A stretch of 45,224 bases of DNA from Clostridia bacterium (lineage in GTDB: Bacteria; Bacillota; Clostridia; Oscillospirales; Acutalibacteraceae). Where the stretch lies: the NCBI GenBank assembly GCA_017516485.1, contig JAFXCH010000006.1, positions 1 through 45,224 of the forward strand, in the 5' to 3' direction. The notes under the pieces are model-generated. The model had not been told where the DNA came from. It made no database searches and saw only the letters and a program-made list of their open reading frames with translations. The position numbers and the translations under genes are program-made. Every line of letters begins with the position of its first letter. Position 1 is the first letter of the stretch. This document shows, piece by piece, positions 24,501 through 31,428 of the stretch.

Positions 24501-25538
24501 TTGGCAAGAATAAAAAGACAAGACTTAACGGATATAAAAAATCCAAGACTGGCAATGTCTAATCTGTATACTACCGCAAAAGCACTCTATAGGTTTCAAC
24601 TCGAATATGATTCTTTGTTTTCTGAGTATAGTTGTTTAGAAAAATTATTTGCGCAACAAGAATTGGAAAACACCCTTACTTTGTTGAATGTTTGGCGTAA
24701 TGTACTTGATGCTCCACCAAAAGGATATGACATTGCTTACGACGCCAAGCAAAGATATCGTAAAGGTACAACTTTTTTCAGAAACTTACTATTAAAAGTA
24801 TCTGATGCCACAGGTGGTATACTACTTGAAACGGAAAGATATGTTTATATAGTTTCAGAATACAATGCAGATGATGGCAATACATTTGAAAGTGAGTACA
24901 CCAATTTAGTATTAACGCTAAGAGAAATTTTTAAATCAGCTATTTTAGAATCAAGCGATAGATGGTACTGTGAAACGCAAAGTAACGAATTGGCATATAT
25001 CCCCATAATATCTGGGGCATATTCACCAACTGCGTTTTCAATTCCATTCTATAAGCTTTTGGATACTGATGCTTCACGAATATCAAAGCCCTTGCTTCCT
25101 TGTGAAATCGAGGCAAGCGTTAAGAATGAGCTATTTGATTACGCTGAAATAGATATATGGATAACAGCAATGCAAAAAATTCAGGAAATCAAATTGCTCC
25201 TTAAACGCTTTAATCAGATTATACAAGTAGAAATGGATGAAAATTGTATTAATGTTTTTGAGTTGTTTGCAAAAGATTTAACAAGAAAGATTCAAATATT
25301 ATGGCAAGAATTTGCTGTTTGTGAAGAATTAGTTGATCAACTCATAATAAATACTGATGGGCAAACTTTTGATATGGCGGATACATTAAAAACGTTTTTG
25401 GGTTGTAGGAATGAAATACTTGAATATATTGCGAACAGAAAAGATACAACCGAAATTATTCAGATAATTGATAATGTATCAGGAATTATGCTTTTTTTGA
25501 AACCGCTGCCAAAGACAAAACATAATAATAAAACTTAA
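21507..25538 (+). CDS. Putative antiviral STAND NTPase with N-terminal Cap4/DUF4297-like nuclease (Avs-like)
   Basis: The protein has 1343 residues. The N-terminal region (about 1-210) starts GAQSAWKGFSSQTLYIAHRLL and has an E46-D47...Q61-V-K63 pattern. That fits the restriction-like D-(E/Q)xK nuclease of Cap4/DUF4297. A STAND ATPase follows: Walker A GVSGQGKS (289-296), Walker B IYIDV (Asp346), an Arg-containing sensor strand (VLVSIRDED) and GP at 433-434. The remaining 750 or so residues are helical with no recognised family, as expected of a ligand-sensing repeat region. Nuclease-STAND-sensor order is that of Avs antiphage proteins, which detect phage proteins and then cut DNA. The codon use is much more AT-rich than guaA, consistent with transfer. 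It could instead be another DUF4297 NTPase. Confidence 0.72.
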   Translation: MTNPNFTKSDIGAQSAWKGFSSQTLYIAHRLLSDDGAYEYYPEDIEDLVVKKNGVILEAVQVKNSKADMSLSKLASTHTSKGGEGFFNRMCSIHKSDDSFSCITIVYFGDLGQEFKEIRDNVIATKKKLVKRLVDNHNLSEDDATWLINSLKFEKANIEELEKNIESQINSYVPTMSAPDLAKDLLVQYISNLSKVKGFTTLEIWKEKIHSIGVSISTIDGFYKEYNKSLVRLSELKLNDNCEELKNEFSQGVSVHPTHIRYGFDFKRNYWLEKIRNAIESKGVVVVKGVSGQGKSALSYRYLLDNYPEGCVFCVRTITSETQAQNLVSALDGLGKHNANLVIYIDVQPGETLWAFVLQELQSRGLNIPVLVSIRDEDYNATPFNGKTIQYELVELALSKEEAEHIYNSFTSKTPHPIYRTFDEAWMSFGCNGPLIEFVYLLTNNQTLAQRLKTQIDALIKEKVSDDWLELLLLVCYAGRLGANIDFHAAKKTTQCSTMQSAIQRLKDEYLIRIVDENKIEALHPVRAQIVFNEICSQTCTDEKDIVFKTIECVATKSIRVILMDYFSHQEYRLNDIQKISQNTFTDWVGFASVIKTMLWLDAKRYVDCNREYIQFLIEKKGKGWLCFLPLDFSGIYRRNELIADGIKELSLFEDKTVLKNDIDEVKNSLSSLTIDYQATDFFLKNCSQPTTLPETDQDKTSFGYALFWLAKRGFNVEMTFDETKIQKCICAGELQASSDAIRGLSEHSELSMIYQSSLNALIGRLISEMNILKFSVNEDEVICKFIPPLENEVTLPEKVKNSNQYWRIKMLDILQQLYPQKEYIDIELVGVDLLDDLGIEPLDYKLRIQKSNRHNTWVSEVNGWIKIRIDYALRPSSWEQYVLEIDQIRIEANKLIEETIKLIDDIYKKGRYTKERWKRVEDKLGFFRKYSFSENRLPVSAVDPYCLYSEGTKNIPVSDFFTMRQLLSVEKYKVFRKEFNNVYTSLDNFYNQFADVLLARIKRQDLTDIKNPRLAMSNLYTTAKALYRFQLEYDSLFSEYSCLEKLFAQQELENTLTLLNVWRNVLDAPPKGYDIAYDAKQRYRKGTTFFRNLLLKVSDATGGILLETERYVYIVSEYNADDGNTFESEYTNLVLTLREIFKSAILESSDRWYCETQSNELAYIPIISGAYSPTAFSIPFYKLLDTDASRISKPLLPCEIEASVKNELFDYAEIDIWITAMQKIQEIKLLLKRFNQIIQVEMDENCINVFELFAKDLTRKIQILWQEFAVCEELVDQLIINTDGQTFDMADTLKTFLGCRNEILEYIANRKDTTEIIQIIDNVSGIMLFLKPLPKTKHNNKT

Positions 25539-25588
25539 GAATTTGGTATAAAAGGTTATGGTTTTACTCTGAAAATTAAAGCTCATTA

Positions 25589-25640
25589 AGAGTAGTCATT
25601 TGTGAAACATTCCAGAATCCCGTGACAACAAAATGACAAC
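25589..25640. repeat. Island right direct repeat
   Basis: The 22 bases 25619-25640 equal 20404-20425, and the 30 bases before match at 18 positions. The repeat lies 80 bases past the STAND gene stop codon. Confidence 0.75.
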
Positions 25641-25741
25641 AAAAAATCGGATAGCCTATATTATAATGATAATCTGAATAGTATAGATAACTTGAGACAA
25701 AACGCCATAGCAAATACGTTTAAGGTCAAATCGATACAAAA

Positions 25742-25774
25742 GAATGGGAATAAGGCAAAGCCTTATTCCATTCG
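25742..25774. other. Candidate attachment site remnant: copy of the guaA 3' end
   Basis: GAATGGGAATAA (25742-25753) repeats the last 12 bases of guaA (20339-20350), as islands at the guaA hotspot often leave. The copy forms one arm of a hairpin with CCTTATTCCATTC (25762-25774). The rest of 25539-25965 holds the direct repeat, a terminator and a promoter; no gene is seen. Confidence 0.5.
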
Positions 25775-25858
25775 ATGAACTATGATCGTTTCGCAGAAAT
25801 GATCATATCATAACATTTGGGCGTTGTCCAAATTCATAACTCTAAACTCATAACTAAA

Positions 25859-25902
25859 ACCACGCTCACATAGATGCAGAATCTATATGGGCGTGGCTTT
25901 TT
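25859..25902 (+). terminator. Intrinsic terminator beyond the island
   Basis: CCACGC (25860-25865) pairs with GCGTGG (25891-25896), an inner CATAGAT/ATCTAT stem, then CTTTTT. It may be the original guaA terminator displaced by the island. Confidence 0.82.
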
Positions 25903-25903
25903 G

Positions 25904-25932
25904 TTGCAATGTTAAATTGAAATTGATATAAT
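25904..25932 (+). promoter_or_regulatory. Promoter of the radical SAM gene
   Basis: TTGCAA (25904-25909), 17-bp spacer, TATAAT (25927-25932). Confidence 0.75.
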
Positions 25933-25965
25933 ATATTTCATAAAATTTTATTCGTAGAGGATTTT

Positions 25966-26793
25966 ATGTACAACAAGGTCTATATCGAAATTACAAATAT
26001 ATGCAATATGAATTGTTCTTTTTGTCACGGTCACAGCCGTGTACCGCGCCGAATGAGCAAGGAAGAGTTTAAGCTTATTCTCGGTAAGCTGACACAGCAC
26101 ACAAAGTACATCTATTACCACCTTATGGGTGAGCCGCTGACTCATCCGCAGCTGCCCGATTTTATAAAGCTTGCAGGTGAGTACGGGTATAAATCGATTA
26201 TCACTACCAACGGTACGCTTCTGAGCAAACGCAAAGAAGAGCTTTTGAGTGCAGGTGTGCACAAGGTGAATATATCGCTCCACAGCTTTGAAGACGGTGA
26301 CGACGACTCTTATGTCAGCTATGTGAGCTCACTTGCAGATTTTGCAAAAGCAGCTGCAGGTGCAGGTACTGTTGTTGTTTTCCGCCTTTGGAATAAAGGG
26401 TTTGACGGCGGTAAAAACCAAACTGCTTATAACATTCTGAAAGAAAATATTGACGGAGAATGGGCAGAAAACACACGAGGTGTAAGAATACGCAATAAAA
26501 TTCACCTTGAATGGGGCGAAAGGTTTGAGTGGCCCGATAAAGGTGCCGGAATTAAGGGCAAAAAGGTGTTTTGCTACGGTCTGAAAGACCAGTTCGGTAT
26601 TCTGGTTGACGGTACGGTTGTGCCCTGCTGTCTGGATAGTGACGGTGTTATTAACCTCGGCAATATTTTTAATGAAGATATAAAAGATATTCTTTGCTCT
26701 AAAAGAGCAACGGATATGCTTGAAGGCTTTAAGTGCGGCAACGCAACCGAAGACCTTTGTAAAAGATGCGGCTATGCACAACGGTTTGTATAA
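25966..26793 (+). CDS. Radical SAM / SPASM-domain protein
   Basis: The 275-residue enzyme has the CX3CX2C motif that binds the [4Fe-4S]-SAM cluster (CNMNCSFC, residues 13-20). MGEPLTHPQ and ITTNGTLL strands of the SAM barrel follow. A short SPASM-like C-terminus has a Cys set in FCYGL, VPCCLDSDG, DILC, FKCG and LCKRCGYA. Such proteins mature peptides or modify enzymes; no precursor peptide gene is adjacent. It is monocistronic, between its own promoter and the terminator at 26793. Confidence 0.92.
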   Translation: MYNKVYIEITNICNMNCSFCHGHSRVPRRMSKEEFKLILGKLTQHTKYIYYHLMGEPLTHPQLPDFIKLAGEYGYKSIITTNGTLLSKRKEELLSAGVHKVNISLHSFEDGDDDSYVSYVSSLADFAKAAAGAGTVVVFRLWNKGFDGGKNQTAYNILKENIDGEWAENTRGVRIRNKIHLEWGERFEWPDKGAGIKGKKVFCYGLKDQFGILVDGTVVPCCLDSDGVINLGNIFNEDIKDILCSKRATDMLEGFKCGNATEDLCKRCGYAQRFV

Positions 26794-26833
26794 TCACAAC
26801 CACTGGTTCATTCAACTGTTGGTTGTGATTTTT
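26793..26833 (+). terminator. Terminator of the radical SAM gene
   Basis: The stem ATCACAACCA (26793-26802) / TGGTTGTGAT (26820-26829) has a T tail and begins at the stop codon. Confidence 0.88.
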
Positions 26834-26843
26834 ATATCTCTGC

Positions 26844-26872
26844 TTTACATTTATTCGCTGATTTGGTAAAAT
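26844..26872 (+). promoter_or_regulatory. Promoter of the GH5 gene
   Basis: TTTACA (26844-26849), 17-bp spacer, TAAAAT (26867-26872). Confidence 0.75.
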
Positions 26873-26901
26873 GTTTTTATAAAATAAAAGGAGATAATGC
26901 T

Positions 26902-28164
26902 ATGAATTCTTTTGCTAAAAAAGTTATTTCTTTTGTACTAATTGCGGCAACACTTTTTGCTTTCTGCTGTCCTGCTTTTGCTGTAGGTGAAACTGCAACC
27001 GAAGCACCGACAGGCTTTACCGCGGACGATTTTCTTACCACCGACGGTCAGAATATCGTAAACCGTAAGGGCGAAAAGGTAAGGCTCAAGGGTGTCAACC
27101 TCGGTGCGTGGATGATTTTTGAGGGCTGGCTTTGCCCTTATGAGGATGACCTCGACCACTATACCGTACTTGAGAAGCTGACAAAGCGTTTCGGTGAGGA
27201 CAAGGCCTACGAGCTTTTCAATACCTATATGGACAACTGGATTACCGAGTATGACCTTGACGAAATCAAAGCTATGGGCTTCAATTGCGTGCGTGTGCCT
27301 TTCTGGTACAGAAACTTCTACTACGACGACAACGGCAGAAAGATTCTCGATGAAAACGGCGAGTGGGATTTATCACGCCTTGAGTGGGTAGTGAGCGAAT
27401 GTGCCGAGCGTGAAATTTACGTCGTGCTCGATATGCACGGTGCAGTTGGCTACCAGAGCGATGCACCCCACAACGGCAAGGCAGATTCTGTAGGCCTTTA
27501 TGCGGATACCGAGCAGGGCGAGCGTTACCGCGAGCTTACAGACGAGCTGTGGACTGAGATTGCAACTCGCTTCAAGGATGAGCCTGCCGTTGCTATGTAT
27601 GACCTGCTCAACGAGCCGATGTGCGACGTTGAAGCAACCGAGTTTGAACGCAGAAAAAATAACGAAATGATTTATACCAGACTTTACGATACAATCCGTG
27701 CTGTCGACAGTGAGCACATCATCACAATGGAAGCTATCTGGACTGCAATCGCTCTGCCTCTTGCCTGGACAAAGGGCTGGGAAAACGTAGTATATCAGGT
27801 GCATTTCTATAACAATTCAAACTTCATTTTTAACCTCTTTGCCTGGTTTACAAAGTTTATTTACTCCGATGTGCCTATGATGATGGGTGAGTTTTATCCT
27901 CACCAGAAAACAACGTGGGACAACTGCTTCAAGACTCTCGACAAGGCAAATTACAGCTGGTTCCTCTGGACTTACAAGGCAACGGGCCACGGAATGTGGA
28001 GCTCCGACTGGTGCCTGCGAGGCAGTAAAGACGGCTTTGAACGAGTCAATGTAGATAAGGATTCTTACGAAGAAATCGCCCGTAAATGGGGCGAATGTAT
28101 CCGCACCGAAAACGGCTTCCAGGACAGCGGACACTACGACAGAGATGTAAAAGAGTTTATCTGA
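26902..28164 (+). CDS. Secreted GH5-family endo/exo-glucanase-type glycoside hydrolase
   Basis: The start at 26902 follows AAAGGAG (26887-26893); the ATG at 26863 lies inside the promoter. The 420-residue protein has a signal peptide ending AFA (about residue 27). A GH5 barrel follows: RLKGVNLGAWMIFEGWL, FNCVRVPFWYRNFY, VVLDMHGAVG, acid/base Glu238 in LLNEPM and nucleophile Glu330 in MMMGEFYP. The GVNLGAWMIFEGW start is typical of exo-beta-1,3-glucanase-like GH5. It lacks a carbohydrate-binding module or anchor. The gene is followed by multi-hairpin array B and faces the GH38 gene. Confidence 0.9.
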   Translation: MNSFAKKVISFVLIAATLFAFCCPAFAVGETATEAPTGFTADDFLTTDGQNIVNRKGEKVRLKGVNLGAWMIFEGWLCPYEDDLDHYTVLEKLTKRFGEDKAYELFNTYMDNWITEYDLDEIKAMGFNCVRVPFWYRNFYYDDNGRKILDENGEWDLSRLEWVVSECAEREIYVVLDMHGAVGYQSDAPHNGKADSVGLYADTEQGERYRELTDELWTEIATRFKDEPAVAMYDLLNEPMCDVEATEFERRKNNEMIYTRLYDTIRAVDSEHIITMEAIWTAIALPLAWTKGWENVVYQVHFYNNSNFIFNLFAWFTKFIYSDVPMMMGEFYPHQKTTWDNCFKTLDKANYSWFLWTYKATGHGMWSSDWCLRGSKDGFERVNVDKDSYEEIARKWGECIRTENGFQDSGHYDRDVKEFI

Positions 28165-28175
28165 ACAAAAAAATG

Positions 28176-28497
28176 AACTGATTTATCAGTTTAAATCATG
28201 TTGCAACGCAACAAATCATGGCGTTTACGCCAAATCGTGCGACAGCAAATCATTAAAACACAAAGACAATAGCACAAACTTTTCTCGGTGCTACCATCTG
28301 TATTTTGTGTATCAATTTTATTGAGGTATTAAAACACAAAGACAATTGCTCTGACTTTCCTCGGGGATACTGTCTTTGCTTTGTGTATCAACTTTATCGA
28401 GGCATTAAAAATGATTTGCCTTACGGCATGAATTGATTTTTAAAAAATCATGATTTGCAAAATTATATTTTGCATGATTTGTGTTTTGATAAAACAC
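28176..28497. repeat. Multi-hairpin array B: four AAATCAT linkers then four ATGATTT linkers, with a tandem repeat in the centre
   Basis: Opening hairpin AACTGAT/ATCAGTT (28176-28191). Linkers AAATCAT at 28193, 28213 and 28247 and AAATCGT at 28232; then the reverse complement ATGATTT at 28411, 28450 and 28474 and ATGAATT at 28428. Hairpins between linkers: GTTGC/GCAAC, GGCG/CGCC, TGC/GCA, TGCC/GGCA, GATTTTT/AAAAATC and TGCAAAAT/ATTTTGCA; closing hairpin GTGTTTT/AAAACAC (28481-28497). The linker count, order and inversion are the same as in array A, but the linker sequence is different. Between the two halves sits a 76-bp unit repeated twice (28253-28404). Confidence 0.85.
28253..28404. repeat. 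Two tandem 76-bp units inside array B
   Basis: Each unit starts TTAAAACACAAAGACAAT (28253 and 28329) and contains TTTTGTGTATCAA or CTTTGTGTATCAA about 50 bases later, allowing an ACACAAA/TTTGTGT stem. The middles have diverged. Confidence 0.75.
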
Positions 28498-28509
28498 ATT
28501 AAACAATTA

Positions 28510-28541
28510 GCCCCGGACTTCCGATTAAAGAAGCCCGGGGC
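28510..28541 (-). terminator. GC-rich hairpin between the convergent GH5 and GH38 genes
   Basis: 12-bp stem (28510-28521 / 28530-28541, one mismatch) with AT-rich but not pure T flanks on either side. It probably ends the GH38 transcript on the minus strand. Confidence 0.6.
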
Positions 28542-28560
28542 ATTATTATTGGTTGATATA

Positions 28561-31416
28561 TCAGCCGATGAATTTAATTGTAAGAATCTTCTTGCCTGTG
28601 ATTTCAAAGTCAACGAAGCCGTCTGCATTAACGGTGAGCGGTGCTTCATCAAGCTCTTCGAGTGTGACGAGCTTAACTTCCTTCCACTTATTGCCTGAGT
28701 ATGCGGGCAGTTCAAACTCTGCCTGCTGACGCTCAACGGGTGACTGTGCCTTTTCAATCGGAGCAATGCCGCCGTTGAGACGGATAGCGTTCTTAACAGC
28801 CTTGTCGGAGGGATTGAACAGACGTACTACCCAGCCTTCGCCGTCTTCACTTCTCTTGATTGCACTGACGTTGAGGTTTTCGTCCTTAAGCTCAAGGAAT
28901 GAGTGGTCAAGCGGATTCTTACCGTGAGCTGTGGGAGCAATCTGGCCGATTGTGAGATAGAGGTTGAAACGCTCGCTCTCCTGCCATACGTTTGCTTCTT
29001 CCCAGTTGCTCTTGTGCGGCATAAATGCATAGCGGAATGTGTTCTTGCCTATGCACTGTGAACCCTTGTCCCAATCGCTGTAGTTCTGCATATCCTTTGT
29101 AACGCAGATACGAAGCGGATATGCACGGATGAGTGAGAGGTAAAGTGTGCCTTCCTCATCGTCTGCAGCCTCATAAGCCTTGAGACCTGTGTTGAGAAGA
29201 GCTGCACCGTTTGTGCCGTCAGTAATGCTGACGAAGGAGTTCATCGGATGCTCTGTCATCGGAGGCTCATCATAGAGTGAGTAATCGGGCTTTGCAATCG
29301 GACGGGATACAACGTCAAACTGACCCTGTGAGTCTGCATACTCTGCCTTGATGCCTGTCGGGAAGCCGACCTGGAGGTAATGGTCCTCGCAGCGGTTGTT
29401 GATTGTTGTTTCAATCTCAACAAACTTTGCACCCTTGCGGAGTGTTACAAGGCTCTCGATATCAACGGGCAGCTTGTGCTCGCTTCTTGTCTTTTCGTCG
29501 AAAGCTCTCTTTTCGGGAAGCTCCCAACGCATTGCAATCTTGTATGTTGTTTCAAACTCGCCCTCACGAAGGAGAGTTACTGTTGCCTGTTCACCGAGAG
29601 TTGTGAATGTCTCGTCGATTTCGGGTGCAACATGCTGCCAGGGGTTGCCGATTTCGCCGCTGTCCTTGAAATAGCCGAGGTTCTTGAATTCCTTGCCTGT
29701 CTCTTTCTCAACAACGTTGAATGTACCGTTGTGGTTGAAGGAAACCTTGAGGTATTCGTTCTCCATAACCTGAGTTGTCTTCACAAGAGTAACGGGTGTT
29801 GTTGCACGTACATTGTAAAGAGGACGGATCTTAAGTGTCTTGTAACCCATTGCAGGTACATCTTTAACCTCAGCAGCAATAAGGTACTGCTCTGTGTGAA
29901 GAACGTTTGCAGTGTCGTTGGGGTTCTGGATAATCTGTGCGTTTGCCTTGTTTGTGGTGAGAATCTGATACTTGATCTTTTCGCCGTTTGTGTCGAGAAT
30001 TTCGAAGCTGTCAGCCTTCCACTCTGCAGGAATTTCAACGCGCATATTGACTGTCTCTGTTCTCTTGAAGGGAGCAGGGTTGAACAGTACAACTGCTACA
30101 TCGTCACGGCTGAAGGACTTGAGGTCGATATCGCCTGCAATATCCATAAATGCACGCTCAAATACGCACATTGAAAGCTCTCTGGACTGTCTGTAACGGG
30201 ACATAACGTCCTCGTAAACAACGTCACGTCCGCAAGCACCGATACTGTCGTGACCGTGGTTCTGAAGAAGGTAGTTGTATGAAAGGTCGATAAAATTCTG
30301 GGGATAGGGTGCACCTGAAAGTGATGCGAAAACAGACATAGGCTCAGCGTAGTTGATGAGTCTGCGCTCTGTGTCAAAGTTCTCCTGCTTGATGTATGTA
30401 CGTGCTGAAAGAATCCAGCCGCAAAGCTCGCTTACGCTGCCCTTTGTGTAGGGGTCGCGCATTTCGCCCTTGAGTACGGGTGAATCGGGCTTGAAGTTGT
30501 CGATGATGCCCTGCTCCATCTCTTTAAGTGTGCTGTGGAAAACCTCAGCCTCGGGAAGTGCTGCATCAAGGTCCTTGATAAGCTGTACCTCACGTGCATC
30601 GGGGCAGGATGAGTCGTGACCTGCTGACCAGAAACGGTGCTGTGTAGTCCAGTCCTTGTCCTGTTCTCTTACAGCCTGCTCAGCTCTTTCCTGAACGTTT
30701 TCGCTGTGATACTCGTAGAAGGGATGTGTGTACTGGTAGTCGAGCTTCCAGTCACGATCAATCAGCTTGAATACACCGTTGTTGTCGTTCCAGAGCATAT
30801 CACGGTTGTTTTCGTCAGCCTGGTTGAAGTATACGGGACGCTGTACAACGTACCAGATGTTGTAACGGGGACGCTTTGCCAGACGGGATGCGTAGATGCG
30901 TGTGCCGTCGGGGCTCTCCCAATAGAATTCGGAGTTGGGTGCCTTGTATTCGTTGATACCTCTGTAGAAAGAAGCAAAGTGAATACCGAAGCCTGAGTAA
31001 ATCTGGGGAAGCTGTGAAATCTGACCCCAGCCGAAGGGTGAGTAGCCTGTCTTGCTGATGCCGCCCATCTCCTTGCCGATCTTGTGGCCGAGAAGGAGGT
31101 TACGGATGAGAGCCTCACTGCCTACTGTGAATTCATCGGGCAGACAGAACCAGGGGCCTACTGCGATGCGGCCTTCCTGAATGTACTTCTGAAGCTTTTC
31201 TTTCTTCTCGGGGTATACCTCAAGATAATCCTGAATGGGCATTGTCTGTGAGTCGAGGTGGAAATGTCTGTAATCGGGGTATCTGTCGAGAATGTCAAGC
31301 AGCATATCGAGCATATAGCCGAGCATATACTGCGTGCGGCGTGCAGAAAAACGCCACTCTCTGTCCCAGTGTGTGTTTGATATAAAGTGACACTGGAGCT
31401 TTTCTTTATTTTCCAT
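28561..31416 (-). CDS. GH38 alpha-mannosidase-like protein, nucleophile position altered
   Basis: The 951-residue cytosolic GH38 homologue has the N-terminal zinc motif HWD (residues 16-18 in NTHWDREW) and DSQT (55-58). Middle and C-terminal mannosidase beta domains follow. At the nucleophile loop it reads TGYSPFGWGQISQLPQ, with Ser126 where the paralogue at 32505 has Asp in FDPFG. Catalysis may therefore use another residue or differ in reaction. It lies 12 bases behind the HAD gene and is co-transcribed with it. GH38 enzymes usually trim alpha-mannosides from glycans taken into the cell. Confidence 0.85.
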   Translation of the reverse strand: MENKEKLQCHFISNTHWDREWRFSARRTQYMLGYMLDMLLDILDRYPDYRHFHLDSQTMPIQDYLEVYPEKKEKLQKYIQEGRIAVGPWFCLPDEFTVGSEALIRNLLLGHKIGKEMGGISKTGYSPFGWGQISQLPQIYSGFGIHFASFYRGINEYKAPNSEFYWESPDGTRIYASRLAKRPRYNIWYVVQRPVYFNQADENNRDMLWNDNNGVFKLIDRDWKLDYQYTHPFYEYHSENVQERAEQAVREQDKDWTTQHRFWSAGHDSSCPDAREVQLIKDLDAALPEAEVFHSTLKEMEQGIIDNFKPDSPVLKGEMRDPYTKGSVSELCGWILSARTYIKQENFDTERRLINYAEPMSVFASLSGAPYPQNFIDLSYNYLLQNHGHDSIGACGRDVVYEDVMSRYRQSRELSMCVFERAFMDIAGDIDLKSFSRDDVAVVLFNPAPFKRTETVNMRVEIPAEWKADSFEILDTNGEKIKYQILTTNKANAQIIQNPNDTANVLHTEQYLIAAEVKDVPAMGYKTLKIRPLYNVRATTPVTLVKTTQVMENEYLKVSFNHNGTFNVVEKETGKEFKNLGYFKDSGEIGNPWQHVAPEIDETFTTLGEQATVTLLREGEFETTYKIAMRWELPEKRAFDEKTRSEHKLPVDIESLVTLRKGAKFVEIETTINNRCEDHYLQVGFPTGIKAEYADSQGQFDVVSRPIAKPDYSLYDEPPMTEHPMNSFVSITDGTNGAALLNTGLKAYEAADDEEGTLYLSLIRAYPLRICVTKDMQNYSDWDKGSQCIGKNTFRYAFMPHKSNWEEANVWQESERFNLYLTIGQIAPTAHGKNPLDHSFLELKDENLNVSAIKRSEDGEGWVVRLFNPSDKAVKNAIRLNGGIAPIEKAQSPVERQQAEFELPAYSGNKWKEVKLVTLEELDEAPLTVNADGFVDFEITGKKILTIKFIG

Positions 31417-31428
31417 TATGTATTCACC

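Noticed and set aside
29380-30174. 264-codon plus-strand frame inside the GH38 gene
   Set aside because: Antisense shadow of a conserved protein; Cys/Leu-rich, without ribosome site or domain.
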